This document shows, piece after piece, positions 1-5,988 of a DNA stretch of 8,544 bases (within the stretch, counting starts at the first letter, position 1; each line of letters starts with the position of its first letter). The position numbers and the translations under genes are program-made. Source of the DNA: an uncultured Veillonella sp. GTDB lineage: Bacteria; Bacillota; Negativicutes; Veillonellales; Veillonellaceae. The notes under the pieces were generated by a model that was given only the letters and a program-made list of their open reading frames with translations, was not told the DNA's origin and ran no database searches. Location of the stretch: positions 1 to 8,544 of the forward strand of contig URPV01000052.1 of assembly GCA_900549805.1 (NCBI GenBank). Reading direction: 5' to 3'.

Positions 1-744
1 AAAATATACCAGCGATCAGATCAATTTAAGTTTTCTATCGATGCGGTTCTCTTGGCGCACTTTGCCTCCTATAAGAAAGGGGCTTCCTATTTAGACTTAG
101 GAACAGGGACTGGCATCTTACCCCTGTTGGCCACCGCTTTAGGAGCGAGTCATGTGACAGGAATAGAAATTAACCCTGTTATGGCAAGCCTAGCGCAACA
201 GAGTGTAGCCTATAATGGGCTAGAAGAATCTATTCAAATTATAGAAGGCGATTACCGATTAGGTTACTTAGGCCCTTCCTCTAAAGAGGGTTTCTTACAT
301 TTGGGGGCCCAACCTTTTGTAGGGGTTTTAGTTAATCCTCCTTATTATGATAGTCAGGCTGGCAAGAAACCAGCTTCTCATGATCGTAGTCTGGCCCTTC
401 ATGATGGAGAAACCTCCTTGGATATGGTGCTAGCCGCTGCCAAGCGGCTAGTCAAGTATGGTGGAAAACTGTGGATGATCTATCTGGCTTCCCGGTTTCC
501 TCATGCCTTAGGAACTATGAGCCGCTATGGTTTTGCCCCTAAACGGATGCGCTTGGTCCACTCGTATCCTAGAGGCCAGGCTAAACTCGTTCTCTTAGAG
601 GGGCAATTGGGGGCTAAGGAGGGACTTGTTGTAGAAGATCCTTTGTTTATTTATAAAGAACCAGGTGTTTACACAGAGGAGGTGGCAGGCTGGTATGGAC
701 AAGCAAATGGGAATTCTTTACTTAGTGCCGACACCCATCGGTAA
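1..744 (+). CDS. trmN6: tRNA1(Val) (adenine(37)-N6)-methyltransferase family protein, 5' truncated by the window
   Basis: This is a SAM-dependent class I methyltransferase of the TrmN6/YfiC/YabB family, expected to N6-methylate an adenine in the anticodon loop of a tRNA. The reading frame is open from base 1, and the first 18 codons (KIYQRSDQFKFSIDAVLLAH region) match the family's conserved N-terminal F-x-FS-x-DA-x-LLA stretch, so the gene begins upstream of the window; the in-frame TTG at 52 is not the start. In window residues, the SAM-binding motif I (LDLGTGTG) is at about 31-38 and the N6-adenine catalytic motif NPPYY at about 112-116 (bases 334-348). The last 50 bases overlap the start of rsmI, suggesting translational coupling. 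In B. subtilis the homologue yabB also lies just upstream of the rsmI homologue. The family is clear; the exact tRNA and base are inferred. Confidence 0.88.
   Translation, partial: KIYQRSDQFKFSIDAVLLAHFASYKKGASYLDLGTGTGILPLLATALGASHVTGIEINPVMASLAQQSVAYNGLEESIQIIEGDYRLGYLGPSSKEGFLHLGAQPFVGVLVNPPYYDSQAGKKPASHDRSLALHDGETSLDMVLAAAKRLVKYGGKLWMIYLASRFPHALGTMSRYGFAPKRMRLVHSYPRGQAKLVLLEGQLGAKEGLVVEDPLFIYKEPGVYTEEVAGWYGQANGNSLLSADTHR
430..451 (+). repeat. 9-bp perfect inverted repeat inside the methyltransferase gene
   Basis: CTAGCCGCT (430-438) and AGCGGCTAG (443-451) are exact reverse complements around a GCCA loop, and a flanking G-U could add a tenth pair. No T-run follows, so it is not a terminator. 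It encodes the LAAAKRLV segment. Confidence 0.45.
677..683 (+). promoter_or_regulatory. Ribosome binding site that decides the rsmI start
   Basis: AGGAGGT lies inside the 3' end of the methyltransferase gene, 11 bases before the ATG at 695. It fits that ATG better than the in-frame GTG at 665, which is upstream of the site, or the ATG at 707, which is 23 bases away. The spacing is a little long, so the choice is good but not certain. Confidence 0.6.
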
Positions 745-1543
745 CTTGGAAGATATGACCTACCGGGCTGTACGGGTCCTGTCTGAGGTAGACCTAGTAG
801 CAGCAGAAGATACTAGGCATACGGGACAACTGCTCAAGCATTTTGGTATTAAAAAGCCCCTTATCTCCTACCATGAACACAATAAGGATAGGGTGGGGCC
901 TGAACTAATAGATCAATTATTGGCTGGTAAGACTATAGCACAGTGCTCTGATGCGGGTATGCCGGCTATTTCAGATCCTGGTGCGGATTTAGTGACTCTA
1001 GCTATTGAGGCAGACCTTCCTATCGTGCCTCTGCCTGGGGCGAATGCAGGCTTAACAGCCCTCATCGCATCGGGTATGGATACTAAGCGGTTTTCCTTTA
1101 TTGGTTTCTTGCCTAAACGAGGTAAACATCGAATAGCCTGCTTAGAGTCTTTAAAGAAACAGGAGGGGACCATCCTCTTGTATGAAGCGCCCCATCGCTT
1201 ACAAGAGGTCCTAGAGGATATGTATCAGGTCTTGGGTGACCGGCCCGTTACATTGGCACGGGAACTCACCAAGAAGTTTGAAGAATTTACCCGAGGTGAC
1301 CTTAAGGACCTTATTGATCATATTGATGACATTACCTATAAGGGGGAGTTTGTCATTCTCCTAGGAGGGGCGGATCAAGCTCCTCAAGGAGATTCAGATC
1401 AACCGCAGGTACTACCTTCCTATGAGGAGGCGGTAGCGACCTTAGTAGATCAGGGGTTTCCAAAAAAAGAGGCCATCCGTAAGGTTGCTAAGGAGCGAGG
1501 CGTATCGCGTCGTGAGGTATATAATGCTGTAGAACAGGGCTAG
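695..1543 (+). CDS. rsmI: 16S rRNA (cytidine(1402)-2'-O)-methyltransferase RsmI
   Basis: RsmI uses SAM to 2'-O-methylate C1402 of 16S rRNA in the decoding centre of the small ribosomal subunit. The 282-residue product has the usual family length (about 286 in E. coli). Hallmarks of the tetrapyrrole-methylase-like fold are visible in order: VPTPIGNLED at 11-20, AAEDTRHT at 36-43, the HEHN segment at 60-63, SDAGMPAISDPG at 85-96 (glycine-rich SAM loop), PLPGANA at 112-118, YEAPHR at 163-168 and an ARELTKKFEE segment near 197-206. The last ~40 residues (about 243-280) form the small helical C-terminal domain often seen in RsmI. The ATG at 695 is chosen from the AGGAGGT at 677-683 and because it leaves only ten residues before the first conserved motif. 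The gene overlaps the upstream methyltransferase by 50 bases in another frame and sits 33 bases before metG. Confidence 0.95.
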   Translation: MDKQMGILYLVPTPIGNLEDMTYRAVRVLSEVDLVAAEDTRHTGQLLKHFGIKKPLISYHEHNKDRVGPELIDQLLAGKTIAQCSDAGMPAISDPGADLVTLAIEADLPIVPLPGANAGLTALIASGMDTKRFSFIGFLPKRGKHRIACLESLKKQEGTILLYEAPHRLQEVLEDMYQVLGDRPVTLARELTKKFEEFTRGDLKDLIDHIDDITYKGEFVILLGGADQAPQGDSDQPQVLPSYEEAVATLVDQGFPKKEAIRKVAKERGVSRREVYNAVEQG

Positions 1544-1563
1544 TTTTCATTTGGCTAGTACCT

Positions 1564-1572
1564 AAAGGAGGA
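1564..1572 (+). promoter_or_regulatory. metG ribosome binding site
   Basis: AAAGGAGGA lies 4 bases before the metG ATG at 1577, a near-perfect Shine-Dalgarno match. The whole rsmI-metG spacer is only 33 bases. It leaves no room for a T-box leader or terminator, so metG appears to depend on upstream transcription or on a promoter inside rsmI. Confidence 0.8.
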
Positions 1573-1576
1573 AATT

Positions 1577-3556
1577 ATGGCAGAAAAAAAGACATTCTAT
1601 ATTACAACACCTATTTACTATCCAAGTGCTAAATTGCATATTGGTCATACCTACTGCACATCTGTAGCGGATACCATCGCTCGTTTTAAACGCTTGGCGG
1701 GCTATGATGTTCGCTTCTTGACCGGTTCTGATGAACATGGACAAAAAATCCAACGAGCTGCTGAAAAAGAGGGCATTACTCCTTACGAATATGTGACTCG
1801 TATTGTCAACGGTTTTAAAGACTTGTGGAAGCATTTGGATATTTCCAATGACGATTTTATCCGTACTACGGATAAACGCCATGAAAAGGTCGTGCAAGAA
1901 CTTTTCCAAAAGGCCTATGATAAAGGTGATATTTATAAGGCCGAATACGAAGGTTGGTACTGTACCCCATGTGAATCTTTCTGGACTGAACTCAATTTAG
2001 GACCTGACCATACTTGTCCAGATTGCGGCCGTCCGGTAGAGAAGGTTAAAGAAGAATCTTACTTCTTTAAAATGAATAAGTACGCTGATCAATGGCTCAA
2101 ATTCATCGATGAAAACCCTGATTTCATTCAACCGGAATCCCGCTGTAATGAAATGATTCAGTTTGTGAAGCAGGGCTTGGAAGATTTGGCTGTATCCCGG
2201 AATTCCTTCGATTGGAGTATAAAGGTGCCTTTCGACCCAAAACACGTAGTTTATGTATGGTTCGATGCATTAGTTAACTACATCTCTGCCTTGGAACCAG
2301 GAGAGCATAAGGGAGAACTTTATAAGAAGTACTGGCCCGCAGACCTTCACTTGGTGGGCAAGGAAATTGTTCGTTTCCACACTATTATCTGGCCAATTAT
2401 GCTTATGAGTTTGGACTTACCATTGCCTAAAAAAGTTTTTGGTCATGGTTGGATGATTGTCGATGGTACTAAGATGTCTAAATCCCTTGGGAATGTTATT
2501 GACCCAGTGCCTCTTATCGAAACCTATGGGTCCGATGCCCTTCGCTACTTCTTGCTTTCTGAAATTCAATTGGGCAAGGATGGCAACTTCACACTGCCTG
2601 GCTTTGTGCAAAAAGTAAATACCGATTTAGCTAATGATTTAGGTAACCTCCTCAACCGAACAGTAGCTATGGTCAATAAGTACCACGATGGCCTGTTGAC
2701 CAATGTGGGCGACCTAGATGGTTTGGATAAGGACTTGTCCTCTATGGCTGTAGCCACGGCGAAAGAGTTTGAAGAACACATGGAGGCTATGGAACTCAAT
2801 AAGGCCATTCGCACTGTGTGGACATTCATTTCTCGTACTAATAAGTACATTGATGAAACTATGCCTTGGGCCTTGGCCAAGTCTGAAGATACAGCAGACC
2901 AAAAACGTTTACAAGCGGTTATGTATCATTTGGCTGAATCCCTTCGTATTATCGCTATTTTAGTAAGCCCAATTTTGACTAAGGGTGCCCCTAAGATTTG
3001 GGAACAATTGGGCTTGTCAGGATTTGATCAAGTGACATTAGCAGATGCCAAGGTATGGGGGCAAATTCCTAATGGCACTAAGGTTGTAAAGGGAGACCCC
3101 ATTTATCCTCGCTTTGAAATGCCAGAAATGGTAGACGTTGCGGAGGCTAAAGTGGCATCGACACGTAAGGAGAATGAGGCTTCAAGAGAGGCTGCAGGGG
3201 AAGGGACTAGCGAAGCTTTTGAACCTTTAAAAGAGGAAATTTCCTTTGATGACTTCGAAAAATTGGATATGCGGGTTGCTAAGGTTTTGACCTGTGAAAA
3301 GGTGCCAAAATCCAAGAAACTTCTTCTCTTTACCTTAGATATAGGCTTAGAAACTCGTACCGTTGTATCTGGTATTTCTCAGTTCTATGCGCCAGAAGAC
3401 TTGATCGGTAAAAAGGTAATCTACTTGGCAAACCTTAAACCTCGTAAGATCATGGGCATTGAGTCAGCAGGGATGATTTTGTCTGCTGCGGATATTGACC
3501 ATAATTTAGAAGTAACTAATGTGGCAGACTCTAAACCAGGGGCTACTATCGGTTAA
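1577..3556 (+). CDS. metG: Methionine--tRNA ligase (MetRS) with C-terminal tRNA-binding domain
   Basis: A cytoplasmic class I aminoacyl-tRNA synthetase that charges tRNA(Met), including the initiator, with methionine. The 659-residue product is close to the B. subtilis enzyme (about 664). The Rossmann catalytic core carries HIGH at 21-24 and KMSKS at 299-303. The connective-peptide knuckle has two CxxC pairs, C129/C132 and C147/C150, consistent with one bound zinc. WFDALVNY at 228-235 is the conserved segment ahead of the anticodon-binding helical domain. A charged, Ala/Glu-rich linker at about 518-552 leads to the C-terminal EMAP/Arc1-type OB-fold at about 553-659 (starting with FDDFEKLDMRVAKV), which binds tRNA and supports dimerisation. 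No catalytic residue appears missing. The start is set by the strong AAAGGAGGA four bases upstream. A candidate terminator follows the stop codon by 14 bases. Confidence 0.98.
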   Translation: MAEKKTFYITTPIYYPSAKLHIGHTYCTSVADTIARFKRLAGYDVRFLTGSDEHGQKIQRAAEKEGITPYEYVTRIVNGFKDLWKHLDISNDDFIRTTDKRHEKVVQELFQKAYDKGDIYKAEYEGWYCTPCESFWTELNLGPDHTCPDCGRPVEKVKEESYFFKMNKYADQWLKFIDENPDFIQPESRCNEMIQFVKQGLEDLAVSRNSFDWSIKVPFDPKHVVYVWFDALVNYISALEPGEHKGELYKKYWPADLHLVGKEIVRFHTIIWPIMLMSLDLPLPKKVFGHGWMIVDGTKMSKSLGNVIDPVPLIETYGSDALRYFLLSEIQLGKDGNFTLPGFVQKVNTDLANDLGNLLNRTVAMVNKYHDGLLTNVGDLDGLDKDLSSMAVATAKEFEEHMEAMELNKAIRTVWTFISRTNKYIDETMPWALAKSEDTADQKRLQAVMYHLAESLRIIAILVSPILTKGAPKIWEQLGLSGFDQVTLADAKVWGQIPNGTKVVKGDPIYPRFEMPEMVDVAEAKVASTRKENEASREAAGEGTSEAFEPLKEEISFDDFEKLDMRVAKVLTCEKVPKSKKLLLFTLDIGLETRTVVSGISQFYAPEDLIGKKVIYLANLKPRKIMGIESAGMILSAADIDHNLEVTNVADSKPGATIG

Positions 3557-3570
3557 CAGTAGAAATAGAC

Positions 3571-3603
3571 AAAAGCAATCAAGGCTAGTCCTTGGTTGCT
3601 TTT
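3571..3603 (+). terminator. Inverted repeat after metG, candidate Rho-independent terminator
   Basis: The arms 3571-3584 (AAAAGCAATCAAGG) and 3590-3603 (CCTTGGTTGCTTTT) pair over 14 positions with a single G-U and no mismatch, closing a 5-base loop (CTAGT). The 3' arm ends in only four T before GG, so the U-tract is short and termination may be partial. The A-run on the left arm gives a matching T-run on the opposite strand, so it could work in both directions. It separates the translation genes from tatD and the polyphosphate genes. It ends 24 bases before the tatD ATG. Confidence 0.65.
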
Positions 3604-3627
3604 GGCATATGTAAGATAGGATATAAG

Positions 3628-4398
3628 ATGCGTTTATTTGATACTCATGCTCATCTTAATGATGAGCAATATAACAATGATCGTGAAGCTATGATTCAGG
3701 CTTGCTTTGATGCGGGCTTGGAGTATATCGTCATCCCTTCCGTGGATAGGGAAACTTGTCAGTCTGGTATCGCCCTAGCTGAGAGCTATGACAATATATA
3801 TGCTGCTGTGGGGGTTCACCCTTGTGAAGTGGCTCATATGACAGAAGATGATTTGAACTACTATAAGGACATGGCCCTTCACCATGATAAGGTGCGGGCT
3901 GTTGGTGAAATCGGCTTGGACTACTATTGGGACCAGCCGGACCGAGATATACAAAAGAGGGCTTTTCGGCGACAAATGGATTTGGCCCAGGAAGTAAAGC
4001 TTCCCATCCTCATCCATGACCGGGATGCCCATGGGGATACCATGGACATCCTTCGGGACTACAAGGATAAGGTGTGGGGGGTATTCCACTGCTACTCCGG
4101 GTCTTGGGAAATGGCCCGACAAGCTATTAACCTCGGCTATTACATATCTTTTGCGGGCCCAGTAGCTTTTAAGAATTCCCATGCCCTAAAAGAAGTCGCT
4201 AAGCAAGTACCTATGGACCGGATCCTTATCGAAACGGATTCTCCTTATTTGACCCCACCTCCATTTAGGGGCAAGCGTAATGACCCGTCTAAGGTCCAAT
4301 TTGTAGCGATGGAAATCGCCCGCCTCAAGGGGATGGATTTAGATGAATTTGCAGCCAAAACCCTAGAGAATGGGAAGAAGGTATTCGCTATTAAGTAG
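3628..4398 (+). CDS. tatD: TatD family metal-dependent hydrolase / 3'-5' DNase
   Basis: TatD proteins are TIM-barrel metallohydrolases of the amidohydrolase superfamily with 3'-5' exonuclease activity on single-stranded DNA/RNA, linked to oxidative DNA damage repair and RNA quality control. The 256-residue product matches the usual length (about 255-260). The expected metal ligands are all visible: H7 and H9 in DTHAHL, E94 in GEIGLDYY, H130 in LIHDRD, H154 in VFHCYSG and D204 in IETDSPYLTP. The VGVHP signature is at 61-65 and the typical PPFRGKRNDP loop at 211-220. The ATG at 3628 places DTHAHL at residue 5, as in the family; an in-frame TTG at 3592 would start inside the terminator stem and is rejected. 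The ribosome binding site (TAGGAT, 3617-3622) is weak. Placement directly after metG is the same as for B. subtilis metS-yabD. Confidence 0.95.
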   Translation: MRLFDTHAHLNDEQYNNDREAMIQACFDAGLEYIVIPSVDRETCQSGIALAESYDNIYAAVGVHPCEVAHMTEDDLNYYKDMALHHDKVRAVGEIGLDYYWDQPDRDIQKRAFRRQMDLAQEVKLPILIHDRDAHGDTMDILRDYKDKVWGVFHCYSGSWEMARQAINLGYYISFAGPVAFKNSHALKEVAKQVPMDRILIETDSPYLTPPPFRGKRNDPSKVQFVAMEIARLKGMDLDEFAAKTLENGKKVFAIK

Positions 4399-4431
4399 GT
4401 TATATAGACTGTTGTGTGTCGGCCTTAGGCC

Positions 4432-4437
4432 AGGAGA
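4432..4437 (+). promoter_or_regulatory. Ribosome binding site of the first ppx/gppA gene, next to a small hairpin
   Basis: AGGAGA sits 7 bases before the ATG at 4445. Immediately upstream, 4421-4431 reads GGCCTTAGGCC, a 4-bp stem with a 3-base loop. That hairpin is too short to claim as a regulatory element. The full tatD-ppx spacer is 46 bases. Confidence 0.6.
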
Positions 4438-4444
4438 ATAGTTC

Positions 4445-5980
4445 ATGAAACGTATTGCCTTTATCGATTTGGGGTCTAACTCTGTCCGCTTTATCGTCAT
4501 TGATAACAACGATGATGGAAGCCACCAGATGATTTACCAAGAAAAGGAAACCATCCGCCTTAGCCAGGGTATGTGGGAGCATCAGAAATTAACTCAAGCC
4601 GCCATGGATCGAGCTATCAAAGCCTTGCAGGGCTTTGCCCATATGGCAGATGTCATGGAGGTAGACTCTGTCTATGCAGTGGCTACGGCTGCTGTTCGCT
4701 TGGCCCATAACCAGAAGGAATTCATCAATCGTGTCGAAAAGGAAACGGGCTTTGTCCTCCACTGTATATCTGGCCAAGAGGAGGCCCGCTTGGGCTTCTT
4801 GGGGATTATTAATACCTTAAGTCTATCGGATTTTGTATCCTTTGACCTAGGTGGTGCCTCTACAGAGGTTTCTCTTGTTAGAAACCGGCAACTGGTTCAA
4901 TCGGTTAGCCTTCCTGTAGGAGCGGTAACTCTTAGTGGCCGCTTTCCAACAGATGGGGTGGTAGATGCAAAGATTCTATCTCGCATGATGGCTCATATAG
5001 AGACTATTGTAGAAGATTATCCTTGGCTTAAAGATGTTCGCCTGCCTCTTGTAGGCATAGGAGGAACGGCTCGTAATTTAGCTAAGATGGACCAACGAGC
5101 CCACAATTACCCTATTGATAAGGTTCATAATTACCCTCTATCGCGGGATCGGCTTAAGGAGCTTTTTCATATGGTCCGGTCCAAGACTGTCAATCAACGT
5201 CGGAAAATTCCCGGCCTCTCTACAGACCGAGCGGATATTATCGTGGCGGGTACGGTCATTATTGAAAGCCTCATGCGCTTTTCTAAGGCCAAATGCTTAT
5301 TGGTAGGTGGATCAGGCCTTCGGGAAGGCCTCTTTTATGACTATTATGGTCACGCCTATGGGAAGAGTCCTATTATGGACGATATCCTAGCCTACTCAGC
5401 GGACAATATCTTCCTCCGCTTGGGGGTAGCAGAGCGTAAGCACGCTCTCTATGTGAGGGCTATAGCGATTCGTCTCTTCGACCTATGGAAGAAGGCCTTG
5501 GACCTACCAGAATGGAGTAAGAAACTCTTAGGGCTAGCAGCCCTCCTCCATGATGCGGGTAAGCGGATTAACTATTATAGTCATGCTAAGCATGGGGGTT
5601 ATCTCTTTGTGAATTCCAATATCTATGGGCTTAGCCATAAGGAGCAGGCTATGGTGGCCCTAATGATTATGAATTCCCATGGCATTGCCACCAAAAACTA
5701 CCGTAATTTTTCCTATGCCAAGTTGCTGTCAAGTGAGGACAAGAGCCTCATGCAGCGTTTATCCCTTATTCTATCTCTGGGAGAAGGCTTAGATATTACC
5801 CACGAGGAACTAGTAGAAGACCTATCCTCGAAAATTAAGGATAAGGACTTGGTTTTACAGGTCTATGTAAAAGCTGGTACCAATACTATGCCAGCCCAAG
5901 CGGCCATCGAAAAGTTATCTAAGTCATTTAAGAAGGAATGTAAGAGAAATCTCTTGTTTTCTTGGCGTCACATCCACTAG
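4445..5980 (+). CDS. Ppx/GppA phosphatase with C-terminal HD domain (exopolyphosphatase or guanosine-5'-triphosphate,3'-diphosphate pyrophosphatase), motif-intact copy
   Basis: A cytosolic ASKHA-fold phosphatase expected to remove terminal phosphate from polyphosphate and/or hydrolyse pppGpp to ppGpp. The 511 residues match the long, Ppx-like architecture. Family motifs are intact: DLGSNS at 8-13 (phosphate loop 1), GQEEAR at 110-115 with the catalytic glutamate region E112/E113, DLGGAST followed by E at 134-141 (phosphate loop 2), GIGGTAR at 204-210, STDRAD at 259-264 and GGSGLREG at 288-295. The C-terminal HD domain starts near 325, with H333, the HD pair H369-D370 and H380/H383. The final acidic position lies near GEGLD at 446-450, where the common family ADALD-type segment is altered. 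Which substrate dominates cannot be told from sequence, but ppk two genes downstream favours polyphosphate. The ATG is set by AGGAGA 7 bases upstream. Its stop codon overlaps the next gene's ribosome binding site. Confidence 0.93.
   Translation: MKRIAFIDLGSNSVRFIVIDNNDDGSHQMIYQEKETIRLSQGMWEHQKLTQAAMDRAIKALQGFAHMADVMEVDSVYAVATAAVRLAHNQKEFINRVEKETGFVLHCISGQEEARLGFLGIINTLSLSDFVSFDLGGASTEVSLVRNRQLVQSVSLPVGAVTLSGRFPTDGVVDAKILSRMMAHIETIVEDYPWLKDVRLPLVGIGGTARNLAKMDQRAHNYPIDKVHNYPLSRDRLKELFHMVRSKTVNQRRKIPGLSTDRADIIVAGTVIIESLMRFSKAKCLLVGGSGLREGLFYDYYGHAYGKSPIMDDILAYSADNIFLRLGVAERKHALYVRAIAIRLFDLWKKALDLPEWSKKLLGLAALLHDAGKRINYYSHAKHGGYLFVNSNIYGLSHKEQAMVALMIMNSHGIATKNYRNFSYAKLLSSEDKSLMQRLSLILSLGEGLDITHEELVEDLSSKIKDKDLVLQVYVKAGTNTMPAQAAIEKLSKSFKKECKRNLLFSWRHIH
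5314..5331 (+). other. Terminator-like hairpin inside the first ppx/gppA gene
   Basis: AGGCCTT (5314-5320) and AAGGCCT (5325-5331) pair over 7 bp around a CGGG loop, immediately followed by CTTTTAT. This has the shape of a short intrinsic terminator, but it lies in codons for the conserved GGSGLREGLFYDY segment. It may therefore be a by-product of coding and has only a partial U-tract. Confidence 0.35.
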
Positions 5981-5984
5981 GAGG
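5979..5984 (+). promoter_or_regulatory. Ribosome binding site overlapping the preceding stop codon
   Basis: AGGAGG shares its first two bases with the TAG stop at 5978-5980 and is 4 bases from the ATG at 5989. This makes 5989 the start of the second Ppx-like gene rather than the in-frame TTG at 5962. It implies translational coupling of the two paralogues. Confidence 0.8.
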
Positions 5985-5988
5985 AACT

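Noticed and set aside
52..54. TTG as the start of the first methyltransferase gene
   Set aside because: The frame is open to base 1 and the codons before it encode conserved family residues, so the gene starts outside the window.
278..295. CCTC-TAAA-GAGG followed by a T-rich stretch as a terminator
   Set aside because: The stem is only 4 bp and the T-run is interrupted.
1538..1559. GGCTAGT repeated twice around the rsmI stop codon as a possible attachment or regulatory repeat
   Set aside because: Seven bases is too short, and no mobile element or partner site is visible.
3592..3627. In-frame TTG start giving tatD twelve extra residues
   Set aside because: It falls inside the terminator stem, has no ribosome binding site, and the extra residues do not match the family, which starts just before DTHAHL.
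3775..4182. Long reverse-strand open frame opposite tatD, and other minus-strand frames over metG and ppx
   Set aside because: They overlap strongly conserved + strand genes, have no ribosome binding sites and show no recognisable protein features.
4400..4406. TTATATA as a -10 box for the ppx-ppk genes
   Set aside because: No -35-like hexamer is present 16-18 bases upstream, where the sequence is AAGGTA or similar; an AT-rich hexamer alone is not enough.
5530..5544. AGGGCT-AGC-AGCCCT inverted repeat as a terminator
   Set aside because: The stem is 6 bp with no T-run and lies in ordinary codons of the HD domain.
5962..5988. In-frame TTG start for the second Ppx-like gene, overlapping the first
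   Set aside because: AGGAGG at 5979-5984 lies after this codon and is correctly spaced for the ATG at 5989.
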